64,000 nucleotides of DNA from an uncultured Sphingomonadaceae bacterium (GTDB lineage Bacteria; Pseudomonadota; Alphaproteobacteria; Sphingomonadales; Sphingomonadaceae): assembly GCA_947497455.1 (NCBI GenBank), contig CANMGU010000001.1, positions 1 through 64,000 on the forward strand. Direction: 5' to 3'. Numbering within the stretch: the stretch's first letter is position 1; each line of letters begins with the position of its first letter. The notes under the pieces were generated by a model. It saw nothing but the letters and a program-made list of their open reading frames with translations, was not told where the DNA came from and did no database searches. The position numbers and the translations under genes are program-made. Positions 33,252 through 41,926 of the stretch are shown here, piece by piece.

Positions 33252-36200
33252 TCAGAATTCGTAACGAACGCCGAGCTGGATCCGCCATGCCGAGCTGGAC
33301 ACGGTTACGTCATTGTCATCATCCGGATTGAAGCCGGTGATGATGTAACGTCCTTGCGCGTCTACGCCACCGTCAACGACGTCAACGAGATCGCCGCGGC
33401 TCCGCGCTTCGTTCCACTCACCGTCGATAAGGTTGAGGACATTGTCAAAATCGGCAAACAGCTCAATTTTGTCTTCAACACCGAACAGGCGGCCTGGACC
33501 AGGGATCTCCTGGCTGAGGCGCATGTCCATGTCGAAGGTCCAGTCATTACGGCAGGTATTGCGGCGGATGGACTGACCAGGTGTGAAACCACAATTTGTG
33601 CCGTTCACATAGTCAATCAGGGACTGAACAGCGGCAGGATCACTGGAAGGTGATACATTTGCGTCGCTCACACCAGATGGGATGTAAAGCAATGCGTTGT
33701 CCGTGCCCGATGCGCGATCGTTGAAGACGCTGCCGCCATCAAAGGTCAAGCTGTAAGGCCGACCGGATCGTGCGGTGAAGAACATCGCCAATTGCGTGTC
33801 GAAGTCATCGATGAACTGCTCCTCAAACGTCGTGGCAAACGTGAAGTTGTGCCGTGTCTGGAAATTGGAGGTTGAGGTAGCAGGGTTCTGCCGGTCGAAT
33901 GCGGCCGTCACATCAAAGTTTGATGTTGCGGTCGAGCTGCCGACGTTGCGGAAGTTGTTTGATTCCGTAAACGCATAACCCATGTTGATTGACACGCTGC
34001 CACCATCCGTAAAGATGCCTTCATTGAAGCGCTTGGACAGTGCCACAGAGAAAACGTGGCTGTCATAGGAGCGACCGTTGGTCAGCTGGATAAAGTCATC
34101 CAGACCAGTATTGAAGCAGGTGTCGCCTGGGACAATACCGGTATATGTTGGAGGTGTTCCTCCGCCATCTTGCAATTGCGCGTTACACCCAGCGTTGAGC
34201 GGGTCTATCGCATCGTAAATTGGCCGGCCATCGACGGTAAATCCGTTCAGCCCGACATTTGGATTGACCACCTGCACCAGATCCACAAAGTTCAGCGGGT
34301 CATTGAACCGCGAGTAGATGTAATCGAGGTTCAGATTCCAGTCTGAGAAAAAGCCGCCATCGGTACCAAATTGTGTCGATAGACCCAAGTTGGCACGAAA
34401 CACCGTTGGCACATCAAGATCAGGACTGGTCGACTGCACATCACCACCGCCTGCTGCAGCTCGATTTGAAGCAGCCTGCACTGCGCACTGCGGGAAGCCG
34501 GTGAATTGGCCGCCGCCGTCGAGAACATTGAAGCTGCCATCCGGGTTTACCAGGCCAGCACATTCCGCGCTGAATGTATTACCATCCACCGAAGAGAAAC
34601 CGTTGTTCGAGAAGGCGTTGGAGAAGAAGACAACGGGATCGCCGCCAGAGAACCAGCCAATGCCGCCGGTGATCGAGGTGTTCCGGAAGAAGCCGTCATT
34701 GTCCAAATCATATGTCGCCGCCAGACGTGGCAAGATGACCGTATCGATGCTGCTGAAAGGGCTGGCATTTGTAATACCAAAGCGCTGCAGGAAGGATGGA
34801 TTGGCACGAGGTGCGTCGCCATCATAAAGCTGAACCCGGATGCCCGCCGTCACATTAAGCTGATCTGTTGCTTGCCACTCATCCTGAGCATAGAACGAGT
34901 AGATCTGCCGGCCGAACAAGGCCGCCGCTTCATTAATATCGCCAGATGGTGTTGAACGAATGGTTGCGCCACCCAGTGCGCCGCTGATTAAATCATCAGA
35001 TCCTGCAAACACGCTCGAGAACCCGCCGCTTGCTACGTCACCGTTCTGAAAGTCAGTGAGGTTGCGGAAGAAGATCGTTCCGGTCGCATTGATTGCGAAC
35101 AGGTTGAATACTTCCAGATCGTTGAGCTCAGCGCCCAGTTTGAAGCGGTGATCGCCTGCGTCAATATTCATTTGGAATTTATACTGATCGACCGTTTGAT
35201 CCAGCTGGTTTGCGGAACGAAAAATGCCCGGGCCCGTTGAGAGGCGGCCATTTTCAGTGGTCTGTCCAGCAACTGGGGTTACGCCAACTGAGAGACGTAC
35301 AATCGGGTTGTCCGATTGCGCTTCACCGCCGCCGACAGGGCCCTGAACATCACCAACTTCGGAACGGGAAAGACGCAATTCCGTTGAAATATTATCTGTC
35401 CAATCCGAGAACAGACGGAGAGAATAATAGTCTGAGACCGTGCCTTCATCTTCAAAGCTGTTAAGACCCGTAAGTTCCTGCCCACCAAAATCGGTTTCTA
35501 CATTGGTTTCTTCGAGACGCTGATAGGTCGCTTCCAGACGGTGGTCTTGGGTAATATAAGCATCCAGACGACCGAAATAGCGAACGCTGGATTCTGGCAG
35601 CGCACGAGGATAGCCGCCAACATCAATACCATAAACGCTTTGCGCAATCTGGGCGAATTGGTCGAACTGACCCTGGGTTACGAAATCTGCTTCGTTGGGA
35701 AATCCAGAGCCGGTCGGGCCGAAGTCGTTGGAATCGCCAAGATCGGTTTCTTCATAGCCTGCGAAGAAGAACAGACGATCCGGAATGATTGGACCAGAAA
35801 GGGTTGCACCCCAGCGTTTCTCCTGGAACGCCGCGGGAACGAATGATTCGCCGCCAGCTGTGTCGCCGCGCAGACCTTCGTCACGGAAGGTGAAGAAAGC
35901 GCTGCCGTGGAATTGATTTTGGCCCGATTTGGTGACCACGTTAACGGCACAACCGGTAAAGTCGGAATATTCAACATCAAATGGCGCAAATTCAACCGAG
36001 GTTTCACGAATGGCATCAAATGGCAGTGGCAAGGCATTACGTGCTGCGAAAGGTGTGCCGTTCAAACCAAATGTATCCGCTTGAACGATACCATCGACAG
36101 TGAATGTGTTAGAGCGATCATTGCCGCCCAAGCAGCTGATACGATCGACTTCATTGGCGCGGTCAAGGCTGACGCGGGGGTCGATACGAATGATATCGCG

Positions 36201-36671
36201 AACGTCGCGAGAGATGCTCGGAAACGCTTCCAGCGTATCCACGCCAAAGGACTGACCAGGGCCAACCGCAAGCTGCGTAACGTTAGCGCGTGTGCCAGTC
36301 ACAACGATTACTTGGTCGGAACCGCCTGAAGCCAGTTCAAAAGTGAATTCGGTGTCACCTTGAAGGTTGATAAACACGTCTTCTACGGTCTGGCCTTCGA
36401 AATCAGGTGCCGTAGCTGTAATTGTATATGGTCCGCCTGGTACCAAAGATGCCGAACGAAACTGGCCATTGCTGGAAGTGGTAACCGTCCGGGACTGACC
36501 GGTACGCGTATCGGTAATGGTCACCGAAGCGCCGTCAATGGCGTTTCCGGCATCATCTCTGACCTGGCCTTCGATACCAGATGTAATTTGTTGCGCCGAA
36601 GCTGGCGTGGCCATCAAGCCTGCAGTGGAAAGGCTGACAACACTGGCAGCCAAGAGATATTTAATTTTCAT
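33252..36671 (-). CDS. TonB-dependent receptor with carboxypeptidase-regulatory-like domain
   Basis: Start at ATG 36671 (MKIKYLLAASVVSL), with GGGGA upstream, gives 1139 residues including a Sec signal cleaved after about TPASA. Residues 30-115 form a carboxypeptidase-regulatory-like beta sandwich (GIEGQVRDDAGNAIDGASVTITDTRTGQSRTV), then a plug with ITGTRAN-like and NTFTVDGI segments, then an outer-membrane beta barrel rich in Asn, Gly and Phe, ending in WRIQLGVRYEF with the C-terminal Phe needed for barrel assembly. Two Cys in the plug region (ISCLGGND, DFTGCAVN) may form a disulfide. Such receptors import large or complex substrates such as oligopeptides or glycans. No TonB box partner genes are near. 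Its promoter region carries nested inverted repeats. Confidence 0.92.
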   Translation of the reverse strand: MKIKYLLAASVVSLSTAGLMATPASAQQITSGIEGQVRDDAGNAIDGASVTITDTRTGQSRTVTTSSNGQFRSASLVPGGPYTITATAPDFEGQTVEDVFINLQGDTEFTFELASGGSDQVIVVTGTRANVTQLAVGPGQSFGVDTLEAFPSISRDVRDIIRIDPRVSLDRANEVDRISCLGGNDRSNTFTVDGIVQADTFGLNGTPFAARNALPLPFDAIRETSVEFAPFDVEYSDFTGCAVNVVTKSGQNQFHGSAFFTFRDEGLRGDTAGGESFVPAAFQEKRWGATLSGPIIPDRLFFFAGYEETDLGDSNDFGPTGSGFPNEADFVTQGQFDQFAQIAQSVYGIDVGGYPRALPESSVRYFGRLDAYITQDHRLEATYQRLEETNVETDFGGQELTGLNSFEDEGTVSDYYSLRLFSDWTDNISTELRLSRSEVGDVQGPVGGGEAQSDNPIVRLSVGVTPVAGQTTENGRLSTGPGIFRSANQLDQTVDQYKFQMNIDAGDHRFKLGAELNDLEVFNLFAINATGTIFFRNLTDFQNGDVASGGFSSVFAGSDDLISGALGGATIRSTPSGDINEAAALFGRQIYSFYAQDEWQATDQLNVTAGIRVQLYDGDAPRANPSFLQRFGITNASPFSSIDTVILPRLAATYDLDNDGFFRNTSITGGIGWFSGGDPVVFFSNAFSNNGFSSVDGNTFSAECAGLVNPDGSFNVLDGGGQFTGFPQCAVQAASNRAAAGGGDVQSTSPDLDVPTVFRANLGLSTQFGTDGGFFSDWNLNLDYIYSRFNDPLNFVDLVQVVNPNVGLNGFTVDGRPIYDAIDPLNAGCNAQLQDGGGTPPTYTGIVPGDTCFNTGLDDFIQLTNGRSYDSHVFSVALSKRFNEGIFTDGGSVSINMGYAFTESNNFRNVGSSTATSNFDVTAAFDRQNPATSTSNFQTRHNFTFATTFEEQFIDDFDTQLAMFFTARSGRPYSLTFDGGSVFNDRASGTDNALLYIPSGVSDANVSPSSDPAAVQSLIDYVNGTNCGFTPGQSIRRNTCRNDWTFDMDMRLSQEIPGPGRLFGVEDKIELFADFDNVLNLIDGEWNEARSRGDLVDVVDGGVDAQGRYIITGFNPDDDNDVTVSSSAWRIQLGVRYEF

Positions 36672-36808
36672 GATCACATTCCCCATGGTGGTCTTCGAAT
36701 TTTTGACAACTCATGATTGGAACAGCGCCCTCTGCGATCCCAACCATCCGCACGAATTGCTCTTAGGAGGCTAAAATGACAGTTTTGTCTCAACCGCAAC
36801 CACTTTAT

Positions 36809-36887
36809 TTTGCATTGCAGCAATTAGTTTTTATCCACAATTTATCAAGGGCTTGGAAAATCGCCTTGATATTCTGCTAATTGCAAA
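36809..36887. promoter_or_regulatory. Nested inverted repeats before TonB receptor gene
   Basis: Outer arms CAATTAG (36821-36827) and CTAATTG (36877-36883), also TTTGCA/TGCAAA-like flanks, enclose an inner hairpin TATCAAGG (36843-36850) and CCTTGATA (36864-36871). It may be the terminator of the nucleoside operon, a regulator site, or both. Confidence 0.4.
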
Positions 36888-36903
36888 TTTATGGAGTTCT
36901 ATC

Positions 36904-37524
36904 TTATTGAATTATCTTGTTTATTGCTTCTGCGACCATTGTAAAATCGTCAGAAATCATGTTTTCTGACTGTTGTGAATATATCACTATATCTGCATGG
37001 GTCTGTGAAGGTTCGACATACTTGTCGTGCATTGGGTCGACCTGATTGGCAAAGACTTCCCGGACCGAGTCGGCGGTACGTCCTCTTTCCCTGACATCGC
37101 GTTCCAGGCGCCTTTCAAAACGGGTGCTACTTTCGCAACGGACAAAGACGGACAAATCGAATAGCTGACGCAAAGGCGCATGATGCAGGATCAATATGCC
37201 ATCGACCAAGATGACAGGTCGTGGCTCCGTCAGCGCTGTTTCTGCCTTTGGCATATGAGTAGGAAAATCATAAAGAGGGCGATGGATGGGTCGGCCCTGT
37301 TTGAGCATCGCCAATTGGATGCACATCTTGTCAAAGTCGACAGCATCGGGGTGATCGAAATTGGGTCCACCTTTCCCTTCGGGTGCCTCGCCATAGCCAA
37401 AGAAGTAATCGTCCTGTGGCAAGATCACACACTGTTCGGGACCCAATGTTCCAAAGACATGGGCGGCGAGCGTCGATTTGCCCGAACAGCTGCCGCCGCT
37501 AATGCCCACTATTTTTGGAGTCAT
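36904..37524 (-). CDS. Uridine kinase family protein
   Basis: The 206-residue protein has an N-terminal Walker A GGSCSGKST (residues 10-18), then VILPQDDYFFGYGEAPEGKGGPNFDHPDAVDFD, matching the catalytic Asp-Asp and the N(F/Y)DHPDA motif of uridine kinases, a strand VILVDGILIL and the lid with Arg-rich RFERRLERDVRERGR. It would phosphorylate uridine or cytidine, or a related nucleoside such as nicotinamide riboside, which uses a similar fold. It overlaps the upstream oxygenase gene by 4 bases and is the last gene of a four-gene operon with a nucleoside transporter, consistent with nucleoside salvage. Confidence 0.8.
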   Translation of the reverse strand: MTPKIVGISGGSCSGKSTLAAHVFGTLGPEQCVILPQDDYFFGYGEAPEGKGGPNFDHPDAVDFDKMCIQLAMLKQGRPIHRPLYDFPTHMPKAETALTEPRPVILVDGILILHHAPLRQLFDLSVFVRCESSTRFERRLERDVRERGRTADSVREVFANQVDPMHDKYVEPSQTHADIVIYSQQSENMISDDFTMVAEAINKIIQ

Positions 37525-38465
37525 GCCAATCCGATTTCGCGTAGGCGTTCCATCAAATAGTCATGCGCAGTAATCGGTTCTGGATAGAGATCCGGATGTT
37601 TTTCATCGACACATTCTGGCAGGGTCTCGATCAGATAGTCTGGCCGGAAATGCAAGAAAAACGGCATTGAATAGCGTGAATGGCCGCGGCGTTCCGGTGC
37701 CGGATTGACCACCCTGTGGGTCGTCGATGGTAACCGGTTGTTGGTCAACCGCTGCAGCATGTCACCGATATTAACTGCCAGTTCCCCCGGCTTCGGTGTC
37801 ACGGCACGCCAATTGCCTTGCTTGTCGAGCAACTCCAGTCCTGCCTCCTCCGCCCCGATCAGCAGTGTGATGGTGTTGATATCTTCATGAGCTGCAGCCC
37901 GCACTGCTGGCGAGTCTGCCGGAACAGGCGGATAGTGAATCAGACGTAATATGCTATTGCCATCGCGGACCGTGTCATCAAAAAAATCAGGGTCCATTTT
38001 CAGATAACGGGCAATGCCCTCCAGGATCCGTTGACCGGCCCGGTCAAAGGCGGCGAAAAGATCGAGATAACAATCACGAAAGCCGTCCAATTCATCGGGC
38101 CAGATATTTGTACTCATAAAGGGTTCAAACGTATGGCCGCTTGGCAGTTGTCGCCCAATATGCCAGAATTCCTTCAGGTCATGAATGTCGGAATCCTTCG
38201 CGGCCTCCGTGCCAAAGGGTGTGTAACCCCGGGCGCCACCGCCGCCAGGAACATGATATTTTCGTTTCACATCATCGGGAAGTGCAAAAAAGGCCCGTGA
38301 CATTTTTTCGGCCTTATCGATCAGATCATCCGATATTCCGTGATCCGCAACAATGGCAAACCCCCAATCGGAGAAGGATCGACCGATGCTGGCCGCAAAT
38401 GCATCCTTGTCCTGATCGGCCAAGGCCAGAGAAATTGATGACAATGTATTGTTGGTGTCTGACAT
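37521..38465 (-). CDS. Isopenicillin N synthase-like 2-oxoglutarate/Fe(II) oxygenase
   Basis: A 314-residue enzyme with the N-terminal DIOX_N-type region (WGFAIVADHGISDDLIDKAEKMSRAFFALPDDVKRKY) and the double-stranded beta helix. Iron ligands are visible as HED in AAHEDINTITLL and His in LPSTTHRVV; RYSMPFF supplies the Arg/Ser that binds 2-oxoglutarate. It sits between a NupC transporter and a uridine-kinase-like gene, with 43 bases and a 4-base overlap. Nucleoside or base oxidation is a reasonable guess; ethylene-forming or pigment roles are alternatives, as the family is diverse. No cofactor regeneration gene is needed. Confidence 0.9.
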   Translation of the reverse strand: MSDTNNTLSSISLALADQDKDAFAASIGRSFSDWGFAIVADHGISDDLIDKAEKMSRAFFALPDDVKRKYHVPGGGGARGYTPFGTEAAKDSDIHDLKEFWHIGRQLPSGHTFEPFMSTNIWPDELDGFRDCYLDLFAAFDRAGQRILEGIARYLKMDPDFFDDTVRDGNSILRLIHYPPVPADSPAVRAAAHEDINTITLLIGAEEAGLELLDKQGNWRAVTPKPGELAVNIGDMLQRLTNNRLPSTTHRVVNPAPERRGHSRYSMPFFLHFRPDYLIETLPECVDEKHPDLYPEPITAHDYLMERLREIGLA

Positions 38466-38508
38466 GACTCTATGATGCTCTGCTTATCCGTTTTGTCAAT
38501 CTATCGGG

Positions 38509-39744
38509 TCAACCGAGGCTTAACAGCAGGCCGGCCAGAGCCGCGCTCATCAGGTTAGCCAGCGATCCGGCGGCCAATGCTCTAATGCCAAGCCGTGCAA
38601 TAACGGGACGCTGATTGGGCGCCAATCCACCAGTGACGGCCAATTGAATAGCGATCGAAAGGAAATTGGCAAAACCGCACAAGGCAAAGGTCACGATAGC
38701 GACCGTAAGCGGAGACAGCTCTCCGCCCATGCCACCAAGATCGCTAAAGGCAACAAACTCATTGATAACAACTTTGGTACCGAACAGGCCGCCGGCAGCG
38801 AAAGCTTCATCCCACGGTACGCCCAGCAGGAACATGATCGGAGCGAAGATATAGCCGATAATTTGCTGGAAGCTGAGTTCGGGTTGGCCAAACCAACCGC
38901 CGATACCGCCCAAAATGCCATTGGCAAGCGCAACTAGCGCAACAAAGGCTAAAACCATTGCGCCGACCGCAACGGCAATTTTTACGCCGGTCTGCGCGCC
39001 CATGGAGGCCGCCATAATTATATTGGCCGGTTTTTCTTCCTCATAATCCACAGAGACGACCAGCTCTTCCGGTGCTTCGGAATCGGGATCGTCGGGCATT
39101 ATAATCTTGGCCATCAAGATGCCGCCGGGTGCTGACATGAACGCCGCCGCCAGAAGATAGTCGATCTTGATGCCCATGGATGCATAAGCAGCCAATATCG
39201 TTCCCGCGACACCGGCCATGCCGACGCTCATCACTGTAAACAGCTGGGATTCAGTGAGTTTTGCTAGATAAGGGCGAATGACCAAAGGGGATTCCGACTG
39301 GCCGACAAATATATTTGCAGCGGCGCACAGGGACTCGACCTTGGATATACCGGTGACTTTTTGGATTCCACCGCCAACCCATTTGATGATGAATTGCATC
39401 ACCCCGAGATAATAAAGGATCGAAATAAGCGCGGAGAAGAAGATAATGACTGGTAGCGCAGAGATGGCAAAGCTGGCACCGCCGAGATCGGCATCGGCCA
39501 GTGGGCCGAAAATGAATTTTGTTCCCTCGCTCGAATAGCTTAGCAATTGCGATACGCCAGTCGACATGGCGCTGATAACCCTTTTGCCCCACGGCACATA
39601 GAGCACCAGTATCGCAATACTGGCCTGCAGGGCGAAGGCCGCTGCTACGACCCGAAGACGGATATTCTTCCGTCCGGTTGAAAGGGTAAAGGCGAGCAGC
39701 AATATAACCGCCATGCCAGCGATGCTTGTCAGAATAGAGATCAT
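38509..39744 (-). CDS. NupC-family concentrative nucleoside transporter
   Basis: The 411-residue membrane protein has about ten hydrophobic helices. It shows the CNT family features: the N-terminal WGKRVISAMSTGVSQL region, GVMQFIIKWVGGGIQKVTGISKVESLCAAANIFVGQSESPLVIRPYL with the substrate-binding Gln-Ser-Glu, and later GTKVVINEFVAF and ALCGFANFLSIAIQ. CNT transporters take up nucleosides with Na+ or H+. It is the second gene of the operon, 22 bases after the LOG-family gene. This is the strongest evidence for the nucleoside role of the cluster. Confidence 0.92.
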   Translation of the reverse strand: MISILTSIAGMAVILLLAFTLSTGRKNIRLRVVAAAFALQASIAILVLYVPWGKRVISAMSTGVSQLLSYSSEGTKFIFGPLADADLGGASFAISALPVIIFFSALISILYYLGVMQFIIKWVGGGIQKVTGISKVESLCAAANIFVGQSESPLVIRPYLAKLTESQLFTVMSVGMAGVAGTILAAYASMGIKIDYLLAAAFMSAPGGILMAKIIMPDDPDSEAPEELVVSVDYEEEKPANIIMAASMGAQTGVKIAVAVGAMVLAFVALVALANGILGGIGGWFGQPELSFQQIIGYIFAPIMFLLGVPWDEAFAAGGLFGTKVVINEFVAFSDLGGMGGELSPLTVAIVTFALCGFANFLSIAIQLAVTGGLAPNQRPVIARLGIRALAAGSLANLMSAALAGLLLSLG

Positions 39745-39766
39745 ATCCGCAGTGTCCCGACTTTTA

Positions 39767-40336
39767 CTACCATGTCACTTCCCCCTCGGATCCGGTAAAT
39801 TCAGATGTCAGCTGGTCCAATATGTCGCCAATGTCTTCGCTCAGGATAAGCTGCTTCCTGCGGGCCTCTGACATGAAGCCATGCCCTGCGACATTGTCCA
39901 GAAAAGCAGTGAGCGAATCCCAATAGCCATCGACATTGAGCAACCCAATTGGCTTGCCATGGTAGCCGAGGGCTTTCCAGGTCCAAGCTTCAAACAGTTC
40001 GTCCAACGTCCCGATACCGCCGGGTATCGCCACAAAACCGTCAGTCAGCTCTGTCATTTTTGCCTTGCGCTCATGCATGGAGGTGACGACATGCAGTTCG
40101 GTCAGACCGGTATGGGCGACCTCATGGTCTTTCAGCATTTCAGGGATAACGCCATAGACTTTCCCGCCACCATCGAGCACGGCGTCGGCAATAATACCCA
40201 TCAGGCCCAAGCGACCGCCGCCAAATACCAGATCGATGTTACGTTGAGCCATGGTCTGGCCTAATTTTTTTGCTGTCTCGGCGAAAACAGGGTCCCCCCC
40301 AGCGCTCGCGCCACAATAAACCGCTAGTCTTTGCAC
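39767..40336 (-). CDS. LOG-family nucleotide 5'-monophosphate phosphoribohydrolase
   Basis: The 189-residue protein has the LOG (lysine-decarboxylase-like) motifs FGGGRLGLMGIIADAVLDGGGKVYGVIP and, near the middle, PGGIGTLDELFEAWTW, the PGGxGTxxE active-site motif. Family members split the N-glycosidic bond of nucleoside 5'-monophosphates, giving a free base and ribose 5-phosphate. It opens the nucleoside operon, so it probably degrades imported and phosphorylated nucleosides, linking with the kinase. Its start is 157 bases from the divergent queuosine-precursor transporter gene. Confidence 0.92.
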   Translation of the reverse strand: MQRLAVYCGASAGGDPVFAETAKKLGQTMAQRNIDLVFGGGRLGLMGIIADAVLDGGGKVYGVIPEMLKDHEVAHTGLTELHVVTSMHERKAKMTELTDGFVAIPGGIGTLDELFEAWTWKALGYHGKPIGLLNVDGYWDSLTAFLDNVAGHGFMSEARRKQLILSEDIGDILDQLTSEFTGSEGEVTW

Positions 40337-40373
40337 AAATTCCCCTTTGGACCGAACTTTGCCCCCAGATACG

Positions 40374-40446
40374 TCTGGCTAGCTAAACCAGAACTCTATT
40401 GATTCCTCCCTAGAGGAAAATCGCGGAGAGTCACGATTCCTTTTTT
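40374..40446 (+). promoter_or_regulatory. Candidate preQ1-type riboswitch/attenuator leader
   Basis: Three elements occur in order. A hairpin TCTGG (40374-40378), loop CTAGCTAAA, CCAGA (40388-40392) has the CTAGCTA loop of preQ1-I aptamers and is followed by an AACTCTA tail that could pair with the loop. Then GATTCCTC (40401-40408) can pair with GAGGAAAATC (40413-40422). Last, GGAAAATCG (40415-40423) can instead pair with CGATTCC (40434-40440), followed by six T, a terminator. The last two exclude each other. The downstream gene is a queuosine-precursor transporter. Confidence 0.45.
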
Positions 40447-40493
40447 CCTGTTTGTTTTTGGTGCTTTTTTTTCCGTCGCGACCGCGCTAGGCA

Positions 40494-41141
40494 ATGAAGA
40501 TGACAGCGATTTCAGAAACAAAGCACATCCCACGCGGACTCTTTATCATTTGCGTTCTTTATGGCGGAATGGCCAGTCTGGCGGGAATTTTGGGTAATAA
40601 ACTGGTGGCACTAGGGCCATTGGCGGTCGAAGCGGGCATATTCGCTTTCATCCTGCTGGTGGTGCTCGCAGGAGCGGTAGCCGAAGTGTATGGCCGGGCC
40701 ACGGCAAACCGAATAGTTGTTTTTGGATTCGTTCCGATCATCGTGTCGATGATCCTAATCCAGCTAGTCCTGGCCTTGCCGCCCGCTTCCTTTTGGGAGG
40801 AAGAAAAGCGTTTGGCCTTTGACATCATATTGAACCAGTCGACCCGGCTGATGTTTGCCGGGATCATCGCCTATGGCACGTCCCAGCTGCTGAACGTTTT
40901 TATCATTACCCGGCTGAAGGGGGAAAGCGGCAAGCTGCTGTGGCTTCGCAGTATGATTGCTGGCGTTGTGAGTCAGGCCGTCGATACCGTGATCTTCATC
41001 ACGGTCGCCTTTTACGGTGTTGCGCCGCTTTTGAAAATCATGCCGGGGCAATTGTTAGCCAAGGTGATATTGTCGGCGGTATTCGTGCCGCCACTAATCT
41101 ATGGCATCGTGCGGATGGCCAAACGACTTGATGCAGAGTGA
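40494..41141 (+). CDS. Queuosine precursor transporter (VUT/YhhQ family)
   Basis: The 215-residue protein has six predicted membrane helices and the VUT family pattern: NKLVALGPLAVEAGIFAFILLVVLAGAVAEVYG with its Glu-Val-Tyr-Gly end, and near the C-terminus LLWLRSMIAGVVSQAVDTVIFITVAFYG. YhhQ-like members import the queuosine precursors preQ0/preQ1. ATG 40494 and ATG 40500 are both possible starts. It overlaps the lipoprotein gene downstream by 4 bases. A leader with terminator and antiterminator hairpins stands between its presumed promoter and the start. Confidence 0.88.
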   Translation: MKMTAISETKHIPRGLFIICVLYGGMASLAGILGNKLVALGPLAVEAGIFAFILLVVLAGAVAEVYGRATANRIVVFGFVPIIVSMILIQLVLALPPASFWEEEKRLAFDIILNQSTRLMFAGIIAYGTSQLLNVFIITRLKGESGKLLWLRSMIAGVVSQAVDTVIFITVAFYGVAPLLKIMPGQLLAKVILSAVFVPPLIYGIVRMAKRLDAE

Positions 41142-41926
41142 CGGTTTTTCGGCTCTCCTTACTCACATGGCCATTTTTCGGCTGCCTGGCCTTGATTGCC
41201 GCCTGCTCAGCGCCTGCGGAGCAATCCGCACTGCCCCCAGATGGCAATATTGTCACGATAGTCGGAGCGATCCATGGTCAGCATCGCCGTAGCGAGACTT
41301 ATTCGCTGGCGGTCTTGCGGGCAGCAATCGTCAAATTTGATCCAGATATAATCATGGTTGAATTGCCTCCCGAGCGTTTTGCCAAGGCATCAGCAAATTA
41401 CGAAAAATTTGGTGAAGTCAGAGAGAGCCGTGCTGACGACTTTCCCGAATTGGTCGAAGTCGTTTTTCCGCTGCAAAAAGACATGGGTTATCAGATGATT
41501 CCGGTGGCGGCCTGGACACAGAAAATAGCTGATGACCGGCGCGCCGCAACCGCACGGCTAGAGAAGGATCCTGCGCGCAGCCGCGACTGGTCAGCGCATC
41601 AAGCGGCCAACCGAGCGTATAGTCAGACGGTGAGCGGGCGTTCCGATGATCCATTGTTCATTCATAATGAGGTTTACGATCAAGCGGTAAAATTGCGGCA
41701 GGAAACTTATGAAAAGCTGTTCGGCAAAGATCTGGGGCCGGGTGGCTGGAAGAATATCAATGCTGCCCATTATACGAAAATTGCCGCTGCGCTGGACGAG
41801 TTGAAGGGACAGAAAAAGCGGATCCTCATTCTATATGGTGCCTGGCATAAATATTGGTTCCTCGAGCAGTTGCAGAAGCGTGATGATATTCAGCTAATCA
41901 GCGCCGCTGCTTTGTTCGACGACTAG
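41138..41926 (+). CDS. Lipoprotein of the TraB/ChaN-like superfamily
   Basis: A 262-residue product with a lipoprotein signal ending LIAACS (Cys23). The domain starts with IVTIVGAIHGQHRRSETYSL and IIMVELPPERF, the two early motifs (Gly-x-x-H-G and the Glu pair) of TraB/ChaN/DUF5694-type proteins, and ends with RILILYGAWHKYWFLEQL, a conserved strand with a functional His. These proteins may bind haem or act as hydrolases; role unknown. The ATGA overlap with the transporter gene means co-translation. Its stop touches the end of the convergent nucleotidyltransferase gene at 41923. Confidence 0.65.
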   Translation: MTVFRLSLLTWPFFGCLALIAACSAPAEQSALPPDGNIVTIVGAIHGQHRRSETYSLAVLRAAIVKFDPDIIMVELPPERFAKASANYEKFGEVRESRADDFPELVEVVFPLQKDMGYQMIPVAAWTQKIADDRRAATARLEKDPARSRDWSAHQAANRAYSQTVSGRSDDPLFIHNEVYDQAVKLRQETYEKLFGKDLGPGGWKNINAAHYTKIAAALDELKGQKKRILILYGAWHKYWFLEQLQKRDDIQLISAAALFDD

